37,062 bases of DNA from Gemmatimonadota bacterium (GCA_031260285.1 JAIRKD010000048.1:1-37062); one strand, 5' to 3'; counted from the first letter of the stretch, positions 23,232 to 31,703 are shown. Notes: generated by a model not told the origin, from the sequence alone. A program made the numbers and translations.

Positions 23232-25463
23232 ATGATCACCTTCCTCGCCGCGGCGTTCCTTCTCCAGATTCCGGATGCGGGCGCTCAGCTTCCAGATGCC
23301 AGTGTCGGCTTTCCGGGTACAGATATCCAGCTTCCGGATGCGGGTATCCAGCGTCCGCAGCCAGCGACCCGGCTGCAGGGCAGCCTGCAGCCCGACACGG
23401 CCCGGATCTTCGACTCGCCGGAAACGGAGTCGCTTGTGGTCCGGGCGATCGCGGCGATGGGAGACATCCCTGCCGAGCTGACGGATTATCAGGCCCGGGT
23501 GCAGAGCACGATGCAGATCACCATCGCCGCGGATACCGTTGGCGTTTCCGATCTGCCGGCAACGGTGGACGAGGTGATCTCCGATGTGAACTGGCACCGG
23601 CGGGGATACCTCCAGCAGGATGTGGTCGGCCACCGGATGCGGGTGCTGATACCGCTTCCCTACACGCTGGCCACCATTTTTGAGACCCCCTGGATCACGC
23701 CGCACCTGTATGGCCCCCGGATCTACTCCCCGCTCGGGCAGGCGCCGGCGCTGAACCCGTTCAGCGCGGAGGGGCCGAGGTACTACCGGTACCAGACGGG
23801 GGATACCATCCGGGTTCGCACCACCGATCAGCTGCTCACCCTGGTACCAATCGAAGTACGCCCGAGAGTGCCGATCAAAATGAGTGACGTCCCCCTGGTG
23901 GTGGGGACCTTCTACCTGGACGCCGACCGGGCAGCGGTTGCCCGCGCGCGCGTTGGCTTTGCAGGAGGAAGCGGCGGACTCCCCCGCGTCATGGGACAGA
24001 TCGAGACCTTCCTGGAGTTCGAAAACGCCCTCTGGGACGACCGGTTCTGGCTTCCCTTCCGCCAGCGTCGTGACATCCTGTTCGAGTCGCGGCTCCTGGG
24101 CGGCGGAGTCACCGCGCGGGTGGTGAACCGGTTTGACGATATCCGGCTGAATACCGGCTGGGAGCCAACCGGCCGGATGACAACACTCACCTGGTCAGAC
24201 ACCCGCGACCGGCAGGCGTTTGAGAACTGGCGCGCCCCGATCGGTGATGAAGAGTCCGAGCTGACCGCCCAGGACTTTGCCGATCTGCGGATTGTCTCCA
24301 CTCTGGGTGGTGATGAGAACGCGGATGCCGCAGCCCGGCTGCGTCTTCATTACGACCGGGGGAACCACCTCTTCCGCTTCAACCGGGTTGAGGGTCCGTA
24401 TCTGGGTGTGGGCGCGAGCCTTTCCCCCGTCTTCCCCCGTCTGAACCGGCGCGAGGTATACGGCACTGCCGGATGGGCGTTTGCGGAGAACACCCCCCGT
24501 GGCGAACTCGTCTACCGTCAGGGAACTACGGTTGTGGCGCTTCCCGGCGCGGGGATCGACTGGGGGTTGGAGGCGGCGCTCTACCGCCGGCTGAACGACA
24601 TCCAGCCCTTCCGCCCCACCTTCATGTGGGACTGGTTCTATACGATGCCCGCCTTCCTCTGGGGTGGCGACCGGCGTGACTACTACGATGCGCTGGGCGC
24701 GGAAGCCTCGCTGGTCGGGCGGAGCGGCCGGTGGACGGGCCGGGGCGGGCTGCGCTTTGAGCAGCAGGATTCGGTGAGCGTAAACACCAACTGGTATCTG
24801 CTCAGCAGCAAGGAGCTGGAGACCCGGCCGCTGGCGGGAGTTGACCCCGGAAAGCTCTTCGCCCTGGAGACAAGCGCCCAGTACTCCTTCGGGCCGGGTG
24901 CGTTCGGCATCGGGAAGAGCTTCCTCCTGCGGGCAGAGGCGGAGGCGGGCTTCGGGGACTTCAGCTACCAGCGCGTGACGGGGCTGCTCAGCACCCGGTA
25001 TTCCCTGGGGCCCATCACCCTCGCCACCCGGACGGACGCGGGATACATCACAGGTGACGCGCCGGCCCAGAAGCTTTTCCGCTTCGGCTCCATCGAGGGG
25101 CTGCGAGGCTACGAGCCCAACGAATTCGGTGGCTCAGCGGCGGTGCTCGGGCGGGCGCGGCTGCTGCTGGGTGTGCCGCCGCGGAGGTCAACGCCACTCA
25201 CCCGGGTCGGGCTGTTCATGATCCCGCCGCTCCGACCGAATCTGGTGCTGCTGGGAGAGACCGGCTGGACTATGGTGTCGGATGAACTGGCGCCAACGCT
25301 GGAGCGCTTCGGGTCGCGAACCACCGATGGGTTCCGGAGTTCGGTGGGGGTGGGGGTGAGTATTTTTGACGACGCGCTTACAGTGGAACGGCTTTTTCCG
25401 GTGGGGAAGGATGAGGGCGCGCGGGAGCGGAAGTGGTATGTCGGGTTTACGTACTGGTATTAA
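23232..25463 (+). CDS. Large BamA/DUF5686-like outer-membrane protein
   Basis: A 743-residue protein. It starts with a short signal peptide (MITFLAAAFLLQIPDAGAQ), then a Pro/Asp-rich repeat segment with three near-copies of (I/L)PDAG(A/I)Q (residues 13-42), a mixed alpha/beta region to about 330, and a C-terminal barrel. The last 130 residues resemble BamA/Omp85 barrels: GSIEGLRGYEPNEFGG matches the conserved LRGY-type motif, and the chain ends in an aromatic residue after SIFDDALTVERLFPVG and YVGFTYWY. No POTRA-repeat pattern is obvious; the overall shape is closest to the DUF5686 group. GGAGAG upstream supports the ATG. Role not known: possibly protein or lipid insertion, or surface exposure. 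Confidence 0.78.
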   Translation: MITFLAAAFLLQIPDAGAQLPDASVGFPGTDIQLPDAGIQRPQPATRLQGSLQPDTARIFDSPETESLVVRAIAAMGDIPAELTDYQARVQSTMQITIAADTVGVSDLPATVDEVISDVNWHRRGYLQQDVVGHRMRVLIPLPYTLATIFETPWITPHLYGPRIYSPLGQAPALNPFSAEGPRYYRYQTGDTIRVRTTDQLLTLVPIEVRPRVPIKMSDVPLVVGTFYLDADRAAVARARVGFAGGSGGLPRVMGQIETFLEFENALWDDRFWLPFRQRRDILFESRLLGGGVTARVVNRFDDIRLNTGWEPTGRMTTLTWSDTRDRQAFENWRAPIGDEESELTAQDFADLRIVSTLGGDENADAAARLRLHYDRGNHLFRFNRVEGPYLGVGASLSPVFPRLNRREVYGTAGWAFAENTPRGELVYRQGTTVVALPGAGIDWGLEAALYRRLNDIQPFRPTFMWDWFYTMPAFLWGGDRRDYYDALGAEASLVGRSGRWTGRGGLRFEQQDSVSVNTNWYLLSSKELETRPLAGVDPGKLFALETSAQYSFGPGAFGIGKSFLLRAEAEAGFGDFSYQRVTGLLSTRYSLGPITLATRTDAGYITGDAPAQKLFRFGSIEGLRGYEPNEFGGSAAVLGRARLLLGVPPRRSTPLTRVGLFMIPPLRPNLVLLGETGWTMVSDELAPTLERFGSRTTDGFRSSVGVGVSIFDDALTVERLFPVGKDEGARERKWYVGFTYWY

Positions 25464-25597
25464 GGGGAAGTAACGCACACGGCCTGCTGACCCACCGCGA
25501 TCAGCGGCCTCTGCGGAACGCCGGAGCTGCAGCACCCGACGCAGGCGCACGCGATTGCCACTCGCTAAATCGTGGGCATCCATGGAACGCCGAAGTC

Positions 25598-25626
25598 GCA
25601 GGGACAGGCTTGAAACCTGCCCCTGC
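25598..25626. repeat. Palindromic repeat, family A, imperfect copy
   Basis: GCAGGGACAGGCTT, central G, AAACCTGCCCCTGC: same plan as the copies at 5328, 16606 and 33180 but with two mismatched pairs. It lies between the barrel protein gene and argR. Confidence 0.75.
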
Positions 25627-25700
25627 GATTTCGGATAAGTTCTCTCCCACTTGCATCACCATCCACCCACCAAGCATCTTTTCCCTGTCGTCGCGTTCTG

Positions 25701-25729
25701 TTGGTTCTCCCCGGAACGCTCCGTATCAC
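25701..25729 (+). promoter_or_regulatory. Candidate argR promoter
   Basis: TTGGTT (25701-25706), 17-nt spacer, TATCAC (25724-25729). The predicted transcription start (about 25736) is only a few bases before the GTG at 25742, giving an almost leaderless message. Confidence 0.4.
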
Positions 25730-25741
25730 ACCAACTCATAC

Positions 25742-26203
25742 GTGTTCACGGTGCTGAAGCCTCAACGCCACGCGGAGATCCTCGATGTCGTCCGCAAGAA
25801 CCGGGTGGCTTCCCAGGAAGTCCTGCGTGAACTGCTGATGGCGCGGGGGATTGATGTCGCCCAGGCCACCCTTTCGCGTGATATCCGCGAGCTGGGCCTC
25901 GTGAAGGTGCCCGAGGAGGATGGGGGCTCGACGTACACCGTCCCGACTCACGTCACTGACCCGACGCCCACGCTGGCGAGGCTTCTGCCGGCGCTGTACC
26001 TCGGTGCGGACGGGGTGCAGAACCTTCTGATCATAAAAACGCTGACGGGTGGCGCTCAGCCGATCGCGGTTGCGATTGACTGGGAGGAGTGGCCGGAGGT
26101 GGTGGGCACGCTCGCGGGGGATGATACGATTCTGGTGATTCTTCGCGCGGCTGAGCACCTTCCGGTGATTACGCAGCGGTTGCAGACACTTGCGGGGATC
26201 TGA
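25742..26203 (+). CDS. argR: Arginine repressor
   Basis: Arginine-responsive regulator of arginine biosynthesis. The 153-residue protein has the N-terminal winged helix (KPQRHAEILDVVRKNRVASQ; ARGIDVAQATLSRDIRELGL, with the typical TLSRDIRELG recognition region) and the C-terminal oligomerisation and arginine-binding domain (NLLIIKTLTGGAQPIAVAID; GTLAGDDTILVI, with GDDT matching the Asp pair that contacts arginine). Start is GTG at 25742 or 25751; neither has a ribosome-binding site, but a promoter lies just upstream. It is located 1.5 kb before the arg biosynthesis operon and probably controls it through the palindrome at 27643-27652. Confidence 0.94.
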   Translation: MFTVLKPQRHAEILDVVRKNRVASQEVLRELLMARGIDVAQATLSRDIRELGLVKVPEEDGGSTYTVPTHVTDPTPTLARLLPALYLGADGVQNLLIIKTLTGGAQPIAVAIDWEEWPEVVGTLAGDDTILVILRAAEHLPVITQRLQTLAGI

Positions 26204-26254
26204 ACTGACCGGGGGAATATCCTGCCCCCACTCGCCGGACACCGGCCTGTTCCG

Positions 26255-26278
26255 CAGGGCATCTCATGCAATGCCCTG
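26255..26278. repeat. Palindromic repeat, family C (GCATGC-type core)
   Basis: CAGGGCAT, eight-base loop (CTCATGCA), ATGCCCTG. Related copies at 26378, 28802 and 29679. It follows the argR stop codon by 51 nt. Confidence 0.7.
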
Positions 26279-26377
26279 GCTGGTTCGGGTTCAAAATTCC
26301 TGACGCAGGAAACCAGATCGCCTTTTACTCACTATCCGTATAACCGACCCCCGGTCATGCCGGGAAGGGATTTCTCC

Positions 26378-26404
26378 GTAAGGTGTTGCATGCAACGCCT
26401 CTAC
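26378..26404. repeat. Palindromic repeat, family C
   Basis: AGGTGTTGCA followed by TGCAACGCCT (26381-26400), one G-T pair, extended by GTA...TAC with a bulged base. Lies 27 nt before the next gene's ATG. Confidence 0.75.
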
Positions 26405-26430
26405 ACCTTCTCACTCCACTCTTGTGAACC

Positions 26431-26718
26431 ATGAAATACCGACTCTCTCATGTCTCCATTCACCAGGCCGGGAAAATCAGTGCACTCGTTTACGGGATTC
26501 TGGGGCTGCTTATTATGCCCTTGTTTCTGATTGCGTCTATTTTTGATCCCGAAGAAGCATTTCCGATCTGGGTCGCGATTCTACTTCCGTTGTTTTATGC
26601 GGGACTCGGCTACCTCTGCGTCGCTCTCTGCATCTGGGTATACAACGTCATAGCGGCTCGTATCGGGGGAGTGGAGTTCACTCTCTCCGCTGTTCCTGAT
26701 TCAGAACACGCTGACTGA
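26431..26718 (+). CDS. Small two-helix membrane protein
   Basis: A 95-residue protein with two membrane helices: about 17-38 (SALVYGILGLLIMPLFLIAS) and 47-75 (WVAILLPLFYAGLGYLCVALCIWVYNVIA), a short acidic connector (FDPEEAFP) and a C-terminal strand GGVEFTLSAV. The pattern (HQAGKISALVYGILGLLIMP ... GGVEF) resembles a widespread but uncharacterised bacterial membrane protein family that I cannot name with certainty. It lies between argR and the arg operon but has no evident link to arginine. No good ribosome-binding site; a family C palindrome is just upstream. Confidence 0.78.
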   Translation: MKYRLSHVSIHQAGKISALVYGILGLLIMPLFLIASIFDPEEAFPIWVAILLPLFYAGLGYLCVALCIWVYNVIAARIGGVEFTLSAVPDSEHAD

Positions 26719-26918
26719 TCACGGCAATCAAACAGGGTTCCGGCGACGACCATCGGGATCAACCATAATGGAAGATGGTTGTCAGATGGGGCGTGGCTCC
26801 ACACCATTTGACCATCAATTCAGATTGGAAGGGATTGCCCGGCGTTTCCGCCCCGATTGTACCATTTATATGACCGGCCAGCCCGCGCTGGAGATAGAAC
26901 CCATTCTTATCGAAACGC

Positions 26919-27185
26919 TCACAGAAGTCTCCAGAACCAGAGTGCAATCATCAAGGGCAGCAACTGAACAACCCACCTGAGTCGCCAGTTGTGAAGGAAT
27001 GATTGCCATGTCAGAAGGAAGAGGGACCCGACAACTACCGCAATCAGACTCACAAAAAGAACAAAGGCACCCACGTGCCCGTCCCAATTCCCGAGGAATG
27101 AAAGCGCGATAAGCAGATTCGGCCCGACAAGCGCCAGCCCCAGAATGAAATTGATCCGAACAAGAGCCAATTCCATGAATTTCAC
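26919..27185 (-). CDS. Small three-helix membrane protein, unknown function
   Basis: An 88-residue, very hydrophobic protein: helices at about 8-30 (VRINFILGLALVGPNLLIAL), 37-58 (HVGAFVLFVSLIAVVVGSLFLL) and 68-88 (LRWVVQLLPLMIALWFWRLL). Start is GTG at 27185, with GGAGG five bases upstream; an in-frame ATG lies at 27176. It converges with the other small membrane protein gene. No family recognised. Base composition is less GC-rich than the arg genes. Confidence 0.65.
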   Translation of the reverse strand: MKFMELALVRINFILGLALVGPNLLIALSFLGNWDGHVGAFVLFVSLIAVVVGSLFLLTWQSFLHNWRLRWVVQLLPLMIALWFWRLL

Positions 27186-27657
27186 GGATGCCTCCAGGTG
27201 TTCATTCAGGTCAACCGGATAATTCCATCAATTCCAACTACGGAATACTCTGTAACGCACAGATATTGTCATACTAATGCATGCTCCCGATGACACAATA
27301 TTCCTTCTCTATGTGAGGAAAGATGATGCCTCCGGGAAGAGAGTCCTCATGGGTTCGCCTTCTGGCGCCCATAGAGAACGGACATGAATCCCTCTGATAG
27401 GACCTGACGAAGGTCGTCGGAAATCTGCGGGTCCCAAACCGGATCATGAAGCTGATAACCAACGACGAACGACGCCTCACTTCATTCCCCGTTGGCACTT
27501 CCACCCCATTAACCATACAATATCCGGTTTCACCCGGAATTCCCCGCTCGCCCGGACAGGATCGCGCCTCCCCGCGCCACCACTCTCCCCGCGAACGGCC
27601 ACCGCTCCTGGCCCGCCCGTTGCTTGACGACCACCAGGACATGAATATATTCTTATC
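27186..27657. other. Intergenic region upstream of argC; no convincing gene
   Basis: About 470 nt, more AT-rich than the flanking genes. Short frames on both strands have no family resemblance. The last 35 nt contain the argC promoter. Confidence 0.45.
27624..27652 (+). promoter_or_regulatory. argC promoter with overlapping candidate ArgR operator
   Basis: TTGACG (27624-27629) and TATATT (27646-27651), 16-nt spacer. GAATATATTC (27643-27652), a perfect palindrome inside TGAATATATTCTTAT, overlaps the -10 box and resembles half of an ARG box (TGAAT...ATTCA). The ATG at 27658 or 27661 lies six or nine bases after the -10 box, so the transcript is probably leaderless. Confidence 0.6.
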
Positions 27658-28662
27658 ATGATGAATGATTCTTCACCCTTGGCGGTAGGTGTGCTGGGGG
27701 CAACGGGGTACACGGGGCGGGAGCTGCTGAAGAAGCTCTCCCGGCATTCCCGTGTCCGTATTGCTTTTGCCACCTCCGAGAGCGAGGCGGGCGCGCCGCT
27801 GCGCCGGCTGGTGCGCAATGCTCCGGATCTCGCGCTCCAGAAGGCGGAGACAGCCCCGCTTGGTGAAGCCGCGGTGGTGTTTTCCTGCCTTCCCCACGGC
27901 GATTCGAGCCGCTGGGTGGAGCGCGTGCTTGCCGCGGGCACAGCGGCGATCGACCTTTCGGCGGACCTCCGGGTCCAGGGGCCGGAGACTCCGGAGTGGG
28001 CGCGTGAGGCGGTGTACGGGCTGCCGGAGCTGCATCGGGAGAAGATCCGGTCCGCCCGGCTGATCGCGAACCCGGGGTGCTACCCCACCGCCGCGATCCT
28101 CTCCATTGCGCCGCTCGCCCGCCGGGGTCTGCTGGCCGATGCGCCGGTGATCATCAATGCGGCTTCGGGTGTGACGGGCGCTGGCCGGACTCCCAAGCGG
28201 GAACTCCTCTTCGCGGAAGTGGCGGAGGATTTCCGCGCATACGGGGTGGGCAACACGCACCGGCATCTGGCGGAGATGGTGGATCAGGTCGGAAAAGTCA
28301 GCACGGGCGCGGTGCCGGAGCTGATCTTCACCCCACACCTGCTCCCGGTTCGACAGGGGATTCTGGAGACGATCCATATCACTCTCCGGAAGCCGCTCTC
28401 CCGGGAGGAGGCAACCGCGATCTACCGCGAAGATTACGGGAACGAACCATTTGTTGAGGTTCTGGCGGAAGGGACCCCGACGCTCACAAGCGTTGTCGGG
28501 ACGAACTACGTTTCGATCGCCGCGGTTCCTGTGGAACGGGTGTCCACTCCGATGCTCCAGGTGATCGCCGCGGAAGACAACCTGATCAAGGGCGCAATCG
28601 GCCAGGCGATTCAGAATCTGAACATCATGCAGGGCTGGCCGGAAACCGAAGGCCTGCTCTGA
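27658..28662 (+). CDS. argC: N-acetyl-gamma-glutamyl-phosphate reductase
   Basis: Third step of arginine synthesis: NADPH-dependent reduction of N-acetylglutamyl phosphate to the semialdehyde. The 334-residue protein has a Rossmann motif (VGVLGATGYTGRELLKKL), the catalytic Cys in NPGCYPTAAILSI, GVTGAGR, the His motif THRHLAEM and LLPVRQGILETIH. This is the long type I form. It opens the cluster argC-argB-argD-argA-argH. No ribosome-binding site precedes the start; the promoter is immediately upstream, so initiation is likely on the 5' end of the message, at ATG 27658 or the adjacent ATG 27661. Confidence 0.96.
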   Translation: MMNDSSPLAVGVLGATGYTGRELLKKLSRHSRVRIAFATSESEAGAPLRRLVRNAPDLALQKAETAPLGEAAVVFSCLPHGDSSRWVERVLAAGTAAIDLSADLRVQGPETPEWAREAVYGLPELHREKIRSARLIANPGCYPTAAILSIAPLARRGLLADAPVIINAASGVTGAGRTPKRELLFAEVAEDFRAYGVGNTHRHLAEMVDQVGKVSTGAVPELIFTPHLLPVRQGILETIHITLRKPLSREEATAIYREDYGNEPFVEVLAEGTPTLTSVVGTNYVSIAAVPVERVSTPMLQVIAAEDNLIKGAIGQAIQNLNIMQGWPETEGLL

Positions 28663-28916
28663 AGGGTTCCCGGGGGGACTGATCCCGTGTTCCACCAGAT
28701 TGCAGGGGCGCAGCGCCCAGGGGGCAGCTCGGCAGTGTAAGGACTGCCCCTCGGGGTCGCTCCGGGGTCAGCCCCGGCAGGGTGATAGGGTGTGGAAACA
28801 GGCAGGGCGTTGCACGCAACGTCCCTGCACCCGGGTGCCGCCATGGACGTGATGCGGAAACAGCTTTCAGAGCTGCCCGACACCGGACCGCTGTATACAA
28901 CGACGCGAGCAGAACG
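28663..28916. other. argC-argB intergenic spacer
   Basis: A 254-nt gap, long for an operon. It contains a family C palindrome (28802-28828) and GC-rich inverted segments (CAGGGGGCAGCTC / GACTGCCCCTCG around 28708-28756), but no gene. The gap could reduce or separate expression of argB from argC. Confidence 0.45.
28802..28828. repeat. Palindromic repeat, family C
   Basis: GCAGGGCGTTGC, AC, GCAACGTCCCTGC: arms complementary except for one extra T. In the argC-argB gap. Confidence 0.75.
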
Positions 28917-29666
28917 ATGGGGAAGATCACCGTAGTCAAGGTTGGCGGGAACGAGGTTGATGATCCCGCATGGGTAAAACGGCTGGCGTCGGGGATCGCA
29001 GCAAGCCCGGATCCGGTGGTGGTGGTCCATGGGGGCGGAAAAGAAGTCTCCGATGTGCAGCGGACACTTGGCGCGGAACCGGCCTGGCGGGACGGTCTGC
29101 GCGTGACCACTCCCGAGGCGCTGCGGGCGGTTTCGATGGTGCTTTCAGGCCTGGTCAACAAACGGCTCGTGGCAGCGCTGATCACAGCTGGCGTTCCGGC
29201 CGCTGGGCTGTCGGGAGAAGACGGCGGCACGCTGAGGGCGGTGCCGGTACGCGGTGGCGTGATGGGCCGCACCGGTGAAATCGAACGGGTGGACGGAGCG
29301 CTGATCCGGGTACTGCTCGACGGCGGCTTCACCCCGGTGATCTCACCGGTCTCCCGGGGGCCGGACGGCGGCGCGCTGAACGTCAACGCGGATGACTCCG
29401 CCGCGGCTGTTGCCGGCGCACTTGGCGCGGAGCGTTTCCTTCTGGTATCCAACGTCCCGGGGGTCCTGCGTGATGGCGCGAGGATCCCCTCGGTGACGGA
29501 GGCAGCACTGGAGGAGCTGATCTCTCTGGAAGTTGCCAGCGGAGGAATGATCCCCAAACTGCGCGCTGGGATGCGTGCGGCGGCGGCAGGTGTGGCGGAT
29601 GTCCGGATCGGAGACCTGTCCCTGCTTTCGGATTCGAACGCTGGAACGCGGTTGTTGACTGTATAG
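28917..29666 (+). CDS. argB: Acetylglutamate kinase
   Basis: Second step of arginine synthesis: phosphorylates N-acetylglutamate. The 249-residue protein belongs to the amino-acid kinase family: catalytic Lys in VVKVGGNEVDD, VVVHGGGKEVSD (phosphate binding), RVTTPEALRAV, and LNVNADDSAAAVAGALGA and a Lys in GGMIPKLRAGM. Its length and the lack of an N-terminal extra helix resemble the arginine-insensitive, E. coli-type enzyme; if so, feedback control would act on ArgA instead (inference). Start at ATG 28917, where homology begins; no strong ribosome-binding site. Confidence 0.95.
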   Translation: MGKITVVKVGGNEVDDPAWVKRLASGIAASPDPVVVVHGGGKEVSDVQRTLGAEPAWRDGLRVTTPEALRAVSMVLSGLVNKRLVAALITAGVPAAGLSGEDGGTLRAVPVRGGVMGRTGEIERVDGALIRVLLDGGFTPVISPVSRGPDGGALNVNADDSAAAVAGALGAERFLLVSNVPGVLRDGARIPSVTEAALEELISLEVASGGMIPKLRAGMRAAAAGVADVRIGDLSLLSDSNAGTRLLTV

Positions 29667-29678
29667 AATTGGCTTTGC

Positions 29679-29701
29679 CAGGGCGTGCATGCAACGCCCC
29701 C
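29679..29701. repeat. Palindromic repeat, family C
   Basis: CAGGGCG, core TGCATGCA, ACGCCCC; one base short of a full palindrome. It begins 13 nt after the argB stop. Confidence 0.65.
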
Positions 29702-29867
29702 GGTGCGGTGGAGGATCGGCGGTGAATGGTTTGCTGTGAGAGCTGATTTCCTTTCGGGGTGCCCTTTGCGCCGGGGGAAACAACCAGTAGTCCGGAAGAC
29801 TCCAGGGTCGTAGACAGAAACGGTCGTAAAAAGAAACCGTCGGGAACGTCAGCGAGTGGTGAACGAG

Positions 29868-31085
29868 ATGAATACGAGCGAAATGATCAGGAGCGAGATG
29901 ACGCCGGTGATATCAGCCGGGTGGCAGGGTGATGCGTTGCTGCCCGTATACAAGCAGCCGTCCACGGTGATTGTGGGGGGTGAAGGGTCGTATCTGGTAT
30001 CGGCTGAAGGGAAACGGTACCTCGACTTCACCGCCGGCATCGCCGTAAACGCGCTCGGATACGGCGACCCTGATCTGGCCGGAGCGATCCGGGCGGCGCT
30101 TGATACGGGGTTGATCCATACATCCAACCTCTATCGCACGCTTCCGGTTGCGGAGCTCGCCAGCTGGCTTGTGGCGCACTCCTTCGCCGACCGGGTCTTC
30201 TTCTGCAACTCGGGCGCGGAAGCCAATGAAGGCGCCTTCAAGTTCGCCCGGCGCTGGGCGCGCGAGAACGGCGGGGCGGACAAGTACGAGATTGTGGCGT
30301 TCCGTCACTCGTTCCATGGCCGCACCTTCGGAGCACTCGCCGCAACCGACCGGCCGGGCTACCAGGAGCCGTTCAGGCCGCTGATGCCGGGCGTCCACTT
30401 TGTGGAGCCGGGAGATGTGGAAGGCTTCGACGCGGTGGTCAGCGCGGAGCGGACTGCGGCGGTGATCATCGAGCCGATCCAGGCGGAGGGAGGGGTCGTC
30501 CCCGTACCGCCGGAGTTCCTGGCGCACATCCGCGAAGTCTGCGACCGCAACGGCGTGCTGCTGATCTTTGACGAGGTACAGGTCGGGCTCGGGCGGACGG
30601 GGAACCTCTGGGGGCATGAAGCCACCGGAGTGACGCCGGACCTCATGACACTCGCAAAACCGATCGCCGGCGGGCTGCCGATGGGCGCGGTTCTGCTTAC
30701 GGAACGCGTCGCCGCCGCAATCAGGCCGGGTGACCATGCAACCACCTTCGGGGGCGGCCCGCTCGTAGCCTCCGCCGCGCTGGCTGTCTGCCGGAAGATC
30801 GGAAGCCCTGACTTCCTCGCGGATATCCGCCGGAAGGGCGATCTGATCGCTGATGTACTGGGCGCCCTGGCGCTCCAGCGGGACGAGATTGTCTCGGTCC
30901 GAGGCTCGGGTCTGATCTGGGGGATCGAGACCAGCACCGACGCGGCGCCGGCGATTGCCGCTGCCTTTGAAGCGGGCCTTCTCCTGGTCGGCGCCGGTCC
31001 GCGCGTGATCCGTCTTCTGCCGCCGCTCAACATCAGCGACGAAGATCTGCGGGCCGGCCTGACGACCATCGCCGAAGTGCTCTGA
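29868..31085 (+). CDS. argD: Acetylornithine aminotransferase
   Basis: Fourth step: converts N-acetylglutamate semialdehyde to N-acetylornithine with PLP and glutamate; may also serve lysine synthesis. The 405-residue class III aminotransferase shows YLDFTAGIAVNALGYGDPDL, VFFCNSGAEANEGAFKFAR (PLP phosphate contacts), HSFHGRTFGALAAT, IIEPIQAEGGV, LIFDEVQVGLGRTG (PLP Asp) and the Schiff-base Lys in MTLAKPIAGGLPMGA. ATG at 29868 is chosen with GGTGAACGAG before it; GTG codons at 29856 and 29859 are alternatives. About 200 nt separate it from argB, with a family C palindrome in between. Confidence 0.95.
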   Translation: MNTSEMIRSEMTPVISAGWQGDALLPVYKQPSTVIVGGEGSYLVSAEGKRYLDFTAGIAVNALGYGDPDLAGAIRAALDTGLIHTSNLYRTLPVAELASWLVAHSFADRVFFCNSGAEANEGAFKFARRWARENGGADKYEIVAFRHSFHGRTFGALAATDRPGYQEPFRPLMPGVHFVEPGDVEGFDAVVSAERTAAVIIEPIQAEGGVVPVPPEFLAHIREVCDRNGVLLIFDEVQVGLGRTGNLWGHEATGVTPDLMTLAKPIAGGLPMGAVLLTERVAAAIRPGDHATTFGGGPLVASAALAVCRKIGSPDFLADIRRKGDLIADVLGALALQRDEIVSVRGSGLIWGIETSTDAAPAIAAAFEAGLLLVGAGPRVIRLLPPLNISDEDLRAGLTTIAEVL

Positions 31086-31086
31086 A

Positions 31087-31668
31087 GTGCTGATCCGCAT
31101 CACGGATCAGCGGGGCCCGGGGGAAGCCACAGGCGGCGCGGGGGTTTCCTCCCCCCGTCGTTCAACACGCATTCCCTCGGAGGCTGGAGACGGAACGGGA
31201 ACAACGGGGAAGATCAGCGTCCGCCCCGCCCGGATCCCGGATATGCGGGACGTTGAGCCTCTCATCCGCACCTTCGCGAATGAGAACCTGATGCTGCCCA
31301 AAGGTCTGGACCAGCTCAGCAGAACCTTCCGGGAGTTTGTTGTCGCGGTTGATGAAGATGATTTTGTGATCGGCTGCGGCGCACTCCGGGTCTATACGGA
31401 GGAACTCGCCGAGGTGTGCTCCCTCGCCGTGGACGCTGCCTGGCAGCGGGGTGGTGTGGGAAGAAAAATTGTGGAAGCACTTACGGAGGAGGCGGGAAGA
31501 CTCGGCCTCAGCGAGATCTTCGCGCTTACCCTCCGGCCGGAGTTCTTCAAAAAACTCGGGTTTGAGGTTGTCGTCAAGGAGAACTTTCCGCTGAAGGTAT
31601 GGGCGGACTGTCGGAACTGCCCGAAGCTGCACGCCTGCGACGAGATCGCGGTGGCGCGGAAGGTCTGA
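31087..31668 (+). CDS. argA: Amino-acid N-acetyltransferase (N-acetylglutamate synthase), short GNAT form
   Basis: First step of arginine synthesis: acetylates glutamate with acetyl-CoA. The 193-residue protein has a single GNAT domain: ISVRPARIPDMRDVEPLI, CSLAVDAAWQRGGVGRKIVE (acetyl-CoA loop) and FFKKLGFEVV, ending with the Cys-rich segment WADCRNCPKLHACDE that is typical of this short ArgA subgroup. It lacks the kinase-like arginine-sensing domain of E. coli ArgA. The first 42 residues (to GTTGK) are low-complexity and unlike the family, but no better in-frame start is visible; GTG at 31087 follows the argD stop by one base. ATT or CTG initiation further in cannot be excluded. Confidence 0.9.
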   Translation: MLIRITDQRGPGEATGGAGVSSPRRSTRIPSEAGDGTGTTGKISVRPARIPDMRDVEPLIRTFANENLMLPKGLDQLSRTFREFVVAVDEDDFVIGCGALRVYTEELAEVCSLAVDAAWQRGGVGRKIVEALTEEAGRLGLSEIFALTLRPEFFKKLGFEVVVKENFPLKVWADCRNCPKLHACDEIAVARKV

Positions 31669-31703
31669 CCCTGAAAGATCCGGAAGAGGGAGATCAGCAA
31701 GAG

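Noticed and set aside
22800-23705. Long version (301 residues) of the small lipoprotein gene
   Set aside because: Everything upstream of 23024 is antisense to the barrel protein gene or intergenic; the lipoprotein signal starts at 23024.
26768-26980. Plus-strand frame of 70 codons
   Set aside because: Overlaps the end of a better-supported membrane protein gene on the other strand and shows no family features.
27274-27642. Minus-strand frame of 122 codons upstream of argC
   Set aside because: Arg/Ser/Gly-rich composition typical of a chance frame; no start signal or motif.
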